A DNA stretch of 22,590 nucleotides from DATMQA01 sp035566895 (GTDB taxonomy: Bacteria; Verrucomicrobiota; Verrucomicrobiia; Limisphaerales; UBA8199). Shown in pieces: positions 15,689 through 22,590 of the stretch (positions are counted from its first letter, which is position 1; the number at the start of each line of letters is the position of its first letter). A program made the translations under genes and the position numbers. Below the pieces are notes generated by a model, which saw nothing but the letters and a program-made list of their open reading frames with translations, searched no databases and was not told where the DNA came from. The stretch spans positions 1 through 22,590 of the forward strand of contig DATMQA010000027.1 in assembly GCA_035566895.1 (NCBI GenBank), written 5' to 3'.

Positions 15689-15720
15689 CTAGGCGTGACC
15701 ACCGATCAGCAGGCCCCGTG

Positions 15721-15758
15721 CATTTAACCTTTTAACCCAGTTAACTCATTTAACTACA
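15721..15758 (-). repeat. TGTAGTTAAATGAG-type repeat at SDR gene end
   Basis: On the minus strand it reads TGTAGTTAAATGAGTTAAC, then a GGTTAAAAGGTTAAATG block. It supplies the final codons (VVK) and the TGA stop of the dehydrogenase at 15746-16555. It is the inverted counterpart of the element at 15605-15630. Confidence 0.65.
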
Positions 15759-16555
15759 TTTCGCCTGTAAACTTTGTGTATGGCCGCCTGGTCCACCGGT
15801 TTGATCAGCATTTCGTCGATGTTGACGTGCGGCGGGCGGCCGGCGACCCAGACCAGGATCTCGGCAATATCTCGCGCGGTCAGCGGCTGGGTCCCTTCAT
15901 AAACCTTTTTGGCGCGGGCGGCATCGCCCTTGAAGCGGACGAGTGAAAACTCCGTCTCAGCCAGGCCTGGATCGATCGAGCTGACGCGAATGCCTGTGCC
16001 GCTCAATTCAAGCCGCAAAGCGCGGGTGATCTGCAACTCGCCGGCTTTTGCGGCGCAATAGGCGGCCCCGCCTTCATAGACGACGCGCGCCGCATATGAC
16101 CCGATATTGATGATCGAGCTGCCGGCGTCCCGAGCCATCAAGGGCAACGCCGCGCGCGTCATGCGCAACACTCCGAGCACGTTGGACTGGAGCATTCCCT
16201 CCCAGTCCTCGTCTTTGCCTTCGGCGACCGGGTCCAGACCCAGTGCGCCGCCGGCGTTGTTAATCAGCACGTGGAGAGTAGAGTTTGGAGATGGGTGGCG
16301 TGCGATCTTCTTTCGTGCCCAGGAGATAAACGCTTCGACACTGGCGGTGGAAGCGACATCCAGCTGGAGAAAATGAGCCTCGGCGGCGCCGGCCTGGCGG
16401 GCTTCTCCGGCAACCCGTTCGAGGCGTTCGAGACGCCGCGCACCCAGGAGGAGCTTGGCATGCTGAGCGCCGAATGCGCGCGCGGCTGCCGCGCCGAACC
16501 CGCTGGACGCGCCGGTGATTAGCACCCATTTATCCTTCAAACGTTCCGCACCCAT
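15746..16555 (-). CDS. Short-chain dehydrogenase/reductase, YdfG-like
   Basis: A 269-residue NAD(P)-dependent classical SDR. The cofactor-binding motif is TGASSGFG (about residues 14-21), with a following basic pair ARRLERL suggesting NADP(H). It has LINNAGG, an active-site serine in INIGSYAA and a Y-x-x-x-K in AAYCAAKAG. The C-terminal stretch LAETEFSLVRFKGD...TARDIAEILVWVAGRPPHVNIDEM closely follows the YdfG group, which oxidises 3-hydroxy acids such as serine or 3-hydroxypropionate, or reduces malonic semialdehyde. The ATG at 16555 is 33 bp after the upstream membrane-protein gene on the same strand. The C-terminal VVK and stop codon derive from a TTAA-rich repeat. The physiological substrate is inferred from resemblance only. 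Confidence 0.9.
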   Translation of the reverse strand: MGAERLKDKWVLITGASSGFGAAAARAFGAQHAKLLLGARRLERLERVAGEARQAGAAEAHFLQLDVASTASVEAFISWARKKIARHPSPNSTLHVLINNAGGALGLDPVAEGKDEDWEGMLQSNVLGVLRMTRAALPLMARDAGSSIINIGSYAARVVYEGGAAYCAAKAGELQITRALRLELSGTGIRVSSIDPGLAETEFSLVRFKGDAARAKKVYEGTQPLTARDIAEILVWVAGRPPHVNIDEMLIKPVDQAAIHKVYRRNVVK

Positions 16556-16577
16556 TTAAGTATTTAAGTATTAAACG
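16556..16577. repeat. ACTTAAAT direct repeats between two minus-strand genes
   Basis: On the minus strand TTAATACTTAAATACTTAAA leads directly into the ATG of the dehydrogenase. It gives an AT-rich spacer after the stop of the small membrane protein and resembles the TTAA-rich elements at 15605 and 15721. Confidence 0.5.
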
Positions 16578-16588
16578 AATTTGACCTG

Positions 16589-16909
16589 TCAGTGCAGCAC
16601 CATGTACCACCCCCACAGCGCGATGAGGGTTACGGGAACCAAGCCGCCGAGGACGCCGCCAGTCACTTCGGCGCTGGGAGAGCGGAAGAGCTGGCCCAGG
16701 AGCGGACCAACCTGGCCGCCCAAAAACCAGCCGACCGGGAGGCAGATGAGCCAGGAAAACAATCCGAGGATCGGCGTGCCGAACAACAGCGAGATTTTCC
16801 TATTGAGAATCGCCGGGGCAATGCCCACCGCAAACAAGCCGCCGACGCCACCGACAACCGCGCCGGCCAGCGCGCCCAAATTGGCTTCGCCAAGAGTTGG
16901 TTTCCTCAT
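16589..16909 (-). CDS. Small hypothetical membrane protein
   Basis: A 106-residue Gly/Leu-rich protein with three to four membrane segments: ALAGAVVGGVGGLFAVGIA, ISLLFGTPILGLFSWLICLP with the adjoining VGWFLGG, and GGVLGGLVPVTLIALWGWYM. The ATG at 16909 is chosen; an upstream TTG at 16966 would add 19 residues. It is probably cotranscribed with the dehydrogenase, which begins 33 bp after its stop. No family or function is recognised. The opposite-strand frame at 16592-17113 has the charged Arg/Glu/Gln-rich composition expected of an antisense shadow of a membrane gene, which favours this strand. Confidence 0.6.
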   Translation of the reverse strand: MRKPTLGEANLGALAGAVVGGVGGLFAVGIAPAILNRKISLLFGTPILGLFSWLICLPVGWFLGGQVGPLLGQLFRSPSAEVTGGVLGGLVPVTLIALWGWYMVLH

Positions 16910-17180
16910 GTGCGGAGCCACTTTTTCATAGATGACCGCCAAAAGCAACCTCAGTACCGAAGCCAACGGACCGTACTGGAGTTGTTGAAGAGGATTTTGC
17001 GGTTCTGGAGGGTACGGTTTTACCCCGTGCCAAAACTGCAGGTGCGTGGCAGAAAAAACGCCTTCTTCTGGGTAAAATCAGGTAGAGGTACGAAAGGAAG
17101 GTTGGTTGTTTAGCGGTTCGGCCCTGGGTTCGCGTTCGGTGGCAACGACCGGCCCGGTGAACCGGCCTCGCAGGGGAGCG

Positions 17181-17216
17181 AGGATTAATGGATTAGTGGA
17201 TTGACGGATTAATGGG
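17181..17216. repeat. GGATTAATGGATTAGTGG repeat tract
   Basis: Degenerate 7-9 bp units of GGATTA/GATGG type. GGATTGACGGATT at 17198-17210 is identical to 3670-3682, more than 13 kb away, and both are followed by an ATGGG sequence one or two bases on. It lies in the divergent promoter region upstream of GH92. Confidence 0.75.
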
Positions 17217-17263
17217 GGCCCTGGTTCGGGCGTCAGGCTCGAGGCAAGGCTCCATTTTTTTGT

Positions 17264-17291
17264 TTGTGACAGGCAGAGCGCGCCTTATTAG
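17264..17291 (+). promoter_or_regulatory. Possible sigma70-type promoter of the GH92 gene
   Basis: TTGTGA (17264-17269) and TATTAG (17286-17291) are separated by 16 bp. Transcription would begin around 17298, the proposed GTG start, implying a nearly leaderless transcript or a later start codon. The match is weak and the call tentative. Confidence 0.25.
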
Positions 17292-17297
17292 ACTCGC

Positions 17298-19592
17298 GTG
17301 GTGAATTTAAGTGCAAAAGTCTTCCGATTTCATGGTCAAAACAACAGCGGCGCCGAGCGCGCGCACTCCAAACGCTGCGCGCGATTCTGCTTATGGCTTG
17401 TCGAGTTGGGTTCTTTCCTGGTTCTGGCAGCAGCGGCCTCGGCGCAAGTAGAATACGTCGAGCCTTCGATCGGCGGGGTAGGGCATTTGTTGGAGCCAAC
17501 GCGGCCGACAGTTTCGCTGCCCAACAGCATGGTGCGGGTTTATCCGGTGAGGCGGGACACGTTGGACGATCAAATCCATTCCTTTCCTCTCACGATTATT
17601 TCGCATCGACTGGGTGAGCTATTCTGGCTGATGCCCAGCGATGGAGCGCCGGATGCTGATTCGTGGCATCGCCCTGCCTCCTATGACCAGGAGAAGGAGA
17701 CGCCGTACTATTACTCGGTGCGGCTGGAGGGTTCGTTGGTTCAGATTGAATTCTCCCCGACGGCCCGGTGTGGTTATTTCAGATTCACCTTCCCCAAAGG
17801 CAACCCGGTGCTGCTGCTGGCCAACCGGTTCAATGGGGACCTGAGCACGGCGGAGAACAACGTGTTCACGGGAACAGAGCGGTTCAACGACATGGCCGCG
17901 TTTGTCTATGGCGAGTTCAATGTGCCGGTCAACCTGGTGCGCACGGCGGAGTCCGGGAAGGCGCGCCTGGCGGTGTCGGCCCGAGACCAGGCGAAGGTGT
18001 TGGAGTTCCGGTACGGCATTTCGTTCATCAGCGCCGAGCAGGCGCGGAAAAATCTGCGTCAGGAGATTCCAGGCTGGCAATTTGAGCGGATAGAGCGGCA
18101 GGCGCGCGATTTGTGGAACCACGTGCTGGGTCAGGTGCAAGTGGAAGGGGGCACGGCGGCGCAACGGCGCGTTTTTTATACATCGCTTTACCGGTGTTAT
18201 GAACGCATGGTCAATATTTCCGAGGACGGCCAATACTATAGTTCGTTCGACCACCAGGTGCACCAGGACAAACGCCCGTTCTACGTCGATAACTGGCTGT
18301 GGGACACCTACCGGGCGCTGGAACCGCTGCAAACGCTGCTCAATCCCGAGATGGAAGCGGACAAAATCCAGTCCTACGTCCGTATGTACGAGCAGGCGGG
18401 GTGGATGCCGTCATTTGCGGTGTTGTGGGGTGATTACGCCTGCATGACCGGCAACCACGCCGCGGCATGGATGGCCGATGCGTGGTTCAAGGGCGTTCGC
18501 AATTTCGATCTGAAGGCCGCTTACGAAGGGGTGAGGAAGAATTCCTTGGAAGCGACTTTGCTTCCGTGGCGCAATGGTGCGAAATGTTCGCTCGACGATT
18601 TTTACAACGAGCATGGCTACCTGCCCGCGCTCCACCCGGGCGAAAATGAAACGGTGCCGGAAGTGAACCGTTCGGAGCGGCGCCAGGCGGTGTCGGTCAC
18701 TTTGGAACAGAGCTACGACGATTGGTGCACGGCGCAGATGGCGCGGGCGCTGGGCCGGGCTGGGGACTATGAGCTTTTCCTCAAGCGCGCGGCCAACTAC
18801 AAAAACGTGTATCGGGCGGACAAAGGGTTCATGTGGCCCAAGGACGCCGAGGGCAATTGGATCGAGCCATTCGATCCGAAATTTTCGGGAGGGCAGGGCG
18901 GGCGCGATTACACGACCGAGAACACAGATTACACGTACAATTGGGACGTGCAGCACGACTTGGCGGGCCTGGCCGGGCTGATGGGAGGCCGCCGGGCCGC
19001 GGAGGCCAAACTGGACCAGCTTTTCCGCGCAGACCTCGGTCGCTCGAAGTTTGAGTTCCTGTCAGTGTTTCCGGATTCAACGGGGTTGGTGGGCCAATTC
19101 TCGATGGCCAACGAGCCGAGCATGGCCATCCCCTATGTGTATAACCATTTGGGCGCACCCTGGAAGACTCAAAAGCGGATACGGCAGCTTTTGGAGGCGT
19201 GGTTCACCGACACGGTGCTGGGCATGCCGGGAGATGAAGACGGGGGCGGGATGTCTTCGTTCGTGGTTTTTTCGATGATGGGATTTTACCCCGTTGTGCC
19301 GGGTGTGCCAGTTTATGAATTGGGCAGCCCGGTGTTTGACCGAGTGACAATCCGGTTGCACAACGGGAAAACGTTGCGGCTGATTTGCAAAAACAATTCG
19401 CGCGATAACAAGTATATCCAGAGGGTGCGGTTGAACGGGCAGTCCCCAAACCGCGTGTGGTTTCGTCATGCGGACGCGGTGAAAGGGCTGACGGTGGAAC
19501 TGGAGATGTCGAACCAGCCTAACACAAAGCTAGGGGCGGATAGGGGAGACTTGCCGCCGTCGAGCCTGGAGTTGAATCCGGCGAGTTTCTAA
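17298..19592 (+). CDS. Glycoside hydrolase family 92 alpha-mannosidase, secreted
   Basis: A 764-residue protein with a long N-terminal export signal (core LWLVELGSFLVLAAAASA, cleavage before QVEYVEP). Family 92 enzymes are calcium-dependent inverting exo-alpha-mannosidases that trim N-glycans or mannans. An N-terminal beta-sandwich begins YVEPSIGGVGHLLEPTRPTV. The (alpha/alpha)6 catalytic domain contains RVFYTSLYRCYERM, YVDNWLWDTYRALEPL (about 329-344) and SMANEPSMAIPYVYNHLGAP, the family's conserved stretch. The aspartate-rich catalytic loop is GDEDGGGMSSFVVFSMMGFY (D646 and D648 are base candidates). Two adjacent GTG codons (17298, 17301) are possible starts. It stands alone without a visible SusCD-like partner or other sugar genes. 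Export may be to the periplasm or outside. Confidence 0.94.
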   Translation: MVNLSAKVFRFHGQNNSGAERAHSKRCARFCLWLVELGSFLVLAAAASAQVEYVEPSIGGVGHLLEPTRPTVSLPNSMVRVYPVRRDTLDDQIHSFPLTIISHRLGELFWLMPSDGAPDADSWHRPASYDQEKETPYYYSVRLEGSLVQIEFSPTARCGYFRFTFPKGNPVLLLANRFNGDLSTAENNVFTGTERFNDMAAFVYGEFNVPVNLVRTAESGKARLAVSARDQAKVLEFRYGISFISAEQARKNLRQEIPGWQFERIERQARDLWNHVLGQVQVEGGTAAQRRVFYTSLYRCYERMVNISEDGQYYSSFDHQVHQDKRPFYVDNWLWDTYRALEPLQTLLNPEMEADKIQSYVRMYEQAGWMPSFAVLWGDYACMTGNHAAAWMADAWFKGVRNFDLKAAYEGVRKNSLEATLLPWRNGAKCSLDDFYNEHGYLPALHPGENETVPEVNRSERRQAVSVTLEQSYDDWCTAQMARALGRAGDYELFLKRAANYKNVYRADKGFMWPKDAEGNWIEPFDPKFSGGQGGRDYTTENTDYTYNWDVQHDLAGLAGLMGGRRAAEAKLDQLFRADLGRSKFEFLSVFPDSTGLVGQFSMANEPSMAIPYVYNHLGAPWKTQKRIRQLLEAWFTDTVLGMPGDEDGGGMSSFVVFSMMGFYPVVPGVPVYELGSPVFDRVTIRLHNGKTLRLICKNNSRDNKYIQRVRLNGQSPNRVWFRHADAVKGLTVELEMSNQPNTKLGADRGDLPPSSLELNPASF

Positions 19593-19612
19593 ATCCGAAA
19601 TACCCGGCACTT

Positions 19613-19647
19613 GAAACCATGAATGCACGCCAATGGACACGAATAAG
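19613..19647 (-). repeat. Dispersed ATTxGTG-family repeat, copy C
   Basis: The plus strand reads GAAACCATGAATGCACGCC, then AATGGACACGAATAAG. It matches copy B inverted at 26 of 32 positions. It starts 20 bp after the GH92 stop and has the same orientation relative to its upstream gene as copies A and B. Confidence 0.8.
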
Positions 19648-19765
19648 CAAAAACGGAATTCAAGCTGGAGATCAGATCGTTTGACCATTTCCCATTCCTG
19701 GTTATCGGTGGTTCCTCTGTGCTAAATTCAAAACGTCGTCTCCTCAGCAGGGTTTGAGCATTTGG

Positions 19766-19822
19766 CGATTCGGATTTTGAATTTGTTTCGGGGTTCGAGT
19801 TTCGGATTTCGGATTTGGAGGG
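19766..19822. repeat. TTCGGATTT short-period repeat tract
   Basis: Units such as TTCGGATTT and TTCGAGTTTCGGATTTCGG recur with a 7-9 bp period. It is low complexity and non-coding; translated, it gives the artefactual SEIRNSNPE-type peptide. Confidence 0.7.
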
Positions 19823-19988
19823 AGTCACATCTTCCGCGTAAATTCGCCGCCCCATCCCCCGGGGAATCCCCGGTAGCTGAATCCTGCCTTGCCCCGGGGG
19901 CTCAAACAGCCTTGCCCCGATTGTTATCAGATTTGCTTCACTCTAGCGTAAGACAGGTTTGAAATGAATCTGACAAACCGCGGCTGAC

Positions 19989-21716
19989 ATGAGTTTTGAA
20001 AGAGCAGTCCCGGAAAGCCTCGAGCGCCACAGCTCGAATGGAAACAACGGACATAGCAGTTCGGCCGAAAGAAGCTTTCTAACTGATTCCAATTCCCCTC
20101 GGACTCCTCCCTCGGTGGTCACCCTGGCGTTCCTTTCCGAGCACATTCCAGCTCCTGCTCTCAGCGAGGAGTTAGCTCGGTCGCTCGCCGCCGAAACGGG
20201 CGAACAGGTGGTGCTGGTTCAATTCGAAGCTCCGGGCGCGAACGGCGCAAAGGGCAACGGGACCCACGATTTGGTTTTTCGGGACGGGTTTCCGCTGGTG
20301 GACCGGGTGTTGACAACCCAAGACGGATTCCATTCGTTAACGGTGGGCCTTAGAAATGGCCCGCTCAACCCGGCGGGCACTGCTTCGCTGCTGGAGCAGT
20401 TGAGCCGCCGTTTTCGGTTCGTGCTCATCGAGGTGCTGGCCAACGAGCGGCCGGCCCCGTGGGTGCTGGAATTTCTCCGGCGTTCAGGCACGGCGTATCT
20501 TTTTCTTCGAGCCGCAACGCAGGATGTCTACCACCTGGACCTGATGATGCGCGAGGTGCGGGCGCCGGGCCGCATTAGCGGGGTATGTTTCAAACCGATT
20601 GCGTGTTTGGGCGAGGGGGAAGAGATCGACGGATTTGACAAGCTCGTCCAACGGGTGGCGGGCCCGGTTCACACAGTGGTTCATGGCTGCCCTGGTGCAG
20701 CGGGCCTCAAAGAAGCGGCGTGGCAACCTTCGCGGGCAGGGACTTTTCATAAGGACCTCCGCCGTCTGGCGCGCGAAATCGGCGGGTGTCAGGTGGGTCT
20801 GGCGCTGTCGTCTGGCGCCGCGAAGGGCTTCGCGCATGCCGGTGTCATCCAGGTGCTGGAGGAGAACGGCATCGAGATCGACGTCGTGGCCGGGGCGAGC
20901 ATGGGCGCCTATGTAGGCGCGCTTTGGACCGCCGGGCTCGATGGCGGAGAATTGGAAAGGCTGGCTCGAGAATTACAGGGGCGCTGGGCGCTCTGGACCT
21001 TGATTGATCCTGTGTTCCCACCCCGGCGGGGGTTCCTCCGCGGCTTCGCCGTGAAGAAACGGCTGATGCGTTCGATCGGCCACAGGCGCTTCGCGGACCT
21101 GGTGCGGCCGCTGCGGGTCGTTGCCGGCAACCTGGCAACCCTCGAAAGCGTCGTCTTCTCCAGCGGGGAAGTTGCCACGGCAGTGCATGCGAGCATTGCC
21201 GTGCCGGGAATTTGCGTGCCGATTACGATTGACGGAGAGACCTACATTGACGGGGGGATCGTCGATCCGCTCCCGGTGGGTGTTCTGCGCGACATGGGTG
21301 TCTCCCGGGTCATCGCCGTGGATGTTATTCCGACGCCCGACCGTATCAGTTACGGCCTCCAGGCGGAGCAGGAGTTGGCGCGCCACAACGAGACCTGGCG
21401 GCAGAAAGTGTTTCGGAGGTTCTTTCCCGTGGACCAGCAACTCAACTATTTCGCGCGCGGCAATGTCTTTGAGGTCCTGATGCGCAGCATTTATGGGGCG
21501 CAAATTCGTTTGGCCCAGGCCTCGGGCCGCCAGGCGGACCTGGTGCTGCGGCCGGACATTTGCGACAACCGCTGGCTTGATTTCCGGATGCCCGGCAAGT
21601 TCATCGCCCTGGGCCGGGAAGCGGCCGAGCGGCACCTGGACGAAATCAAGGCGCTGGTCGCGCGGCGTGAAGTGAATCATGAACAGGCTCCAACAACAGT
21701 GGCAGCAATTGCCTGA
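19989..21716 (+). CDS. Patatin/NTE-like phospholipase with degenerate MinD-like N-terminal domain
   Basis: 575 residues. The patatin domain (about 268-480) has an oxyanion-hole loop LSSGAAKGFAHAGV, a variant of the usual GGGxRG. The nucleophile S304 lies in GASMG and the catalytic D421 in DGGIVDPLPV, forming a Ser-Asp dyad for lipid acyl hydrolysis. Residues 42-240 resemble the MinD-like region found between the cyclic-nucleotide and patatin domains of NTE-type proteins (VVTLAFLSEHIPAPALSEEL, then FRFVLIEVLANERPAPWVLEF, then TAYLFLRAATQDVY), but no intact Walker A motif is present. The first 40 residues are a Ser/Asn-rich, probably disordered tail. The ATG at 19989 has no visible Shine-Dalgarno. 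Its 3' end overlaps the adenylate-forming gene by 38 bp, implying coupling. Substrate unknown. Confidence 0.88.
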   Translation: MSFERAVPESLERHSSNGNNGHSSSAERSFLTDSNSPRTPPSVVTLAFLSEHIPAPALSEELARSLAAETGEQVVLVQFEAPGANGAKGNGTHDLVFRDGFPLVDRVLTTQDGFHSLTVGLRNGPLNPAGTASLLEQLSRRFRFVLIEVLANERPAPWVLEFLRRSGTAYLFLRAATQDVYHLDLMMREVRAPGRISGVCFKPIACLGEGEEIDGFDKLVQRVAGPVHTVVHGCPGAAGLKEAAWQPSRAGTFHKDLRRLAREIGGCQVGLALSSGAAKGFAHAGVIQVLEENGIEIDVVAGASMGAYVGALWTAGLDGGELERLARELQGRWALWTLIDPVFPPRRGFLRGFAVKKRLMRSIGHRRFADLVRPLRVVAGNLATLESVVFSSGEVATAVHASIAVPGICVPITIDGETYIDGGIVDPLPVGVLRDMGVSRVIAVDVIPTPDRISYGLQAEQELARHNETWRQKVFRRFFPVDQQLNYFARGNVFEVLMRSIYGAQIRLAQASGRQADLVLRPDICDNRWLDFRMPGKFIALGREAAERHLDEIKALVARREVNHEQAPTTVAAIA

Positions 21717-22590
21717 GAGCGCAGTTCGCCGGTGGCAAGCCGAGCAACTGCGACGCTACCTGCGCACGGTCGTGCTGCCCTTCTCGGAGCATTATCGCAA
21801 CCGGTTCCGGGAGGAGGGTTTGACGGCCGATTCGTTCCGCACCCTCGAGGACTTGCAGCGCGTGCCCTTCACCAGCAAGGCGGACCTGCTGAACACGGCA
21901 GAGCGCCCCCAGCGGTTCAAGGATTTTATCGTGGTTCCGGACCGAAAGGTGCTGGCGCGGCGGCCCGGAACGGTTCTACGCGCCCTCTTGAATGGCCGCG
22001 CATCCGTGGAGCAAGCTTTCGAATCCGAGTTTCGCCCGATCTTCGTAACGTTCACGACCGGCCGCAGCGCGGACCCGACGCCGTTCTTTTTCACACAGCG
22101 CGACCTCGCGCACCTGGCAACGGCGGGGCGCCGCGTCGTGGAAGTTGGTGCGGCGCGGCCTGAGGACAAGATGCTCAATACGTTTCCGTTTGCGCCGCAC
22201 CTCGCGTTTTGGCTGGCGCACTACGCGGGGACGGCGGGAGGCATCCTGACCGTGAGTTCGGGCGGTGGCAAGGTCATGGGAACCGAAGGCAATATCCGCC
22301 ACCTGCGCAAATTCAAACCCGATGTGCTGATTGGCATCCCGACTTTCCTTTATCACCTGCTGCACCAGGCGGCTGAGGAGGGGGTTCACTGCGAGAATCT
22401 GCGCCGTATCATCCTGGGCGGCGAAAAGGTCAACGAGGGCCTGCGCCAGAAGCTCCGGGATTTGGCGCTCGAGCTGGGCGCGCGCAACGTCGAGGTGCTG
22501 GCCACTTATGGATTTACCGAAGCCAAACAGGCATGGGCGGAATGTCCCTTCCCTCAGGACGGACCTTCCAGCGGGTATCATCTGTACCCC
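21679..22590 (+). CDS. Adenylate-forming enzyme, phenylacetate-CoA ligase (PaaK)-like, partial at 3' end
   Basis: The first 304 residues of a protein running off the window, in a different frame from the patatin gene. Family members activate a carboxylate as an acyl-adenylate and usually transfer it to CoA or a carrier. Visible features are an N-terminal helical region (FSEHYRNRFREEGLT), VPFTSKADLL (the PaaK-type PxxxKxDL motif), a P-loop-like FVTFTTGRSADPTPFFFTQRD, LNTFPFAPHLAFW, the nucleotide-site IILGGEKVNEGLRQKL and ATYGFTEAKQAWAECP (the YGxTE motif with a following Cys). The phosphate loop departs from the SSGTTG consensus. The ATG at 21679 lies before the upstream stop at 21716. The acid substrate cannot be predicted. 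The C-terminal lid domain is outside the window. Confidence 0.88.
   Translation, partial: MNRLQQQWQQLPESAVRRWQAEQLRRYLRTVVLPFSEHYRNRFREEGLTADSFRTLEDLQRVPFTSKADLLNTAERPQRFKDFIVVPDRKVLARRPGTVLRALLNGRASVEQAFESEFRPIFVTFTTGRSADPTPFFFTQRDLAHLATAGRRVVEVGAARPEDKMLNTFPFAPHLAFWLAHYAGTAGGILTVSSGGGKVMGTEGNIRHLRKFKPDVLIGIPTFLYHLLHQAAEEGVHCENLRRIILGGEKVNEGLRQKLRDLALELGARNVEVLATYGFTEAKQAWAECPFPQDGPSSGYHLYP

Larger units (their letters stand above)
16910..17297. other. Intergenic region between divergent genes
   Basis: These 388 bp separate the small membrane protein from the GH92 gene. They contain an imperfect GC-rich inverted repeat (GGCCCGGTGAACCGGCC, 17151-17167), the GGATTAATGG repeat tract at 17181-17216 and a possible promoter before GH92. 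I see no credible gene or RNA here. Confidence 0.6.
19593..19988. other. Intergenic region with several repeat families
   Basis: These 396 bp hold repeat copy C (19613-19647), a related GGTGGTTCCTCTGTGC fragment at about 19707, the CGGATTT tract (19766-19822), a palindrome CCGGGGAATCCCCGG (19859-19873) and a direct repeat GCCTTGCCCCG at 19886-19896 and 19909-19919. I see no credible gene. A promoter for the patatin gene should lie toward its right end but I cannot pick one. Confidence 0.6.

Noticed and set aside
16592..17113. 173-codon plus-strand open frame
   Set aside because: Charged, low-complexity complement of the small membrane protein on the minus strand; kept as a shadow, though the membrane protein itself is only moderately certain.
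17100..17180. tRNA-like GC-rich stretch with GGTTCG
   Set aside because: No acceptor stem, anticodon arm or T-arm arrangement can be assembled.
19859..19873. Perfect palindrome CCGGGGAATCCCCGG as terminator or operator
   Set aside because: The perfect stem leaves a one-base loop and no T-run follows. It is far from the GH92 stop, so no role can be supported.
20973..21680. 235-codon minus-strand open frame
   Set aside because: Antisense to the patatin domain that contains GASMG and DGG.
21976..22581. 201-codon minus-strand open frame
   Set aside because: Antisense to the adenylate-forming enzyme.

Overview
The window looks like chromosomal DNA of a GC-rich, Gram-negative, free-living bacterium, most likely Verrucomicrobiota of the Pedosphaera/Limisphaerales type. 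This placement is inferred, not proven. It rests on a secreted GH92 mannosidase, a ResB/CcsA (System II) cytochrome c pathway, an LptF/LptG-type permease (so an outer membrane), and abundant short palindromic and low-complexity intergenic repeats of a kind I associate with that phylum. Most starts lack a visible Shine-Dalgarno motif. I found no tRNA, rRNA, CRISPR array, transposase or prophage gene.

Layout. Positions 1-5800 form a phosphate-centred block: a glycerophosphodiesterase (-, cut by the window edge), a DUF47/PhoU-like protein overlapping a PiT phosphate transporter (+), then on the minus strand phoB-phoR and ispF with a small unknown gene. Four half-sites resembling a PHO box, spaced exactly 11 bp apart, sit just upstream of phoB and suggest autoregulation. 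Positions 5866-10312 (-) are a tightly overlapping operon: tandem-domain lipoprotein, resB, ccsA. Positions 10454-10927 (+) encode a small membrane-anchored unknown. It converges on a 790-residue secreted fusion protein (11056-13428, -) of an AmiE-like serine hydrolase and a DUF1343/NamZ-like muramidase, probably for peptidoglycan recycling or scavenging.

Positions 13501-13635 carry a cluster of short perfect palindromes. Then come a YgjP-type metalloprotease and an LptF/G permease (+), converging on a YdfG-like short-chain dehydrogenase and a small membrane protein (-). A secreted GH92 alpha-mannosidase follows at 17298-19592 (+). The right end holds a patatin/NTE-like phospholipase overlapping a PaaK-like adenylate-forming enzyme that runs off the window.

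The most unusual structural theme is the set of degenerate repeats. Several lie directly at gene 3' ends in the same orientation relative to the gene, and in at least two genes (10454-10927 and 15746-16555) they supply the last codons and the stop. One 13-mer from the repeat tract between phoR and ispF also occurs inside the coding sequence of resB.
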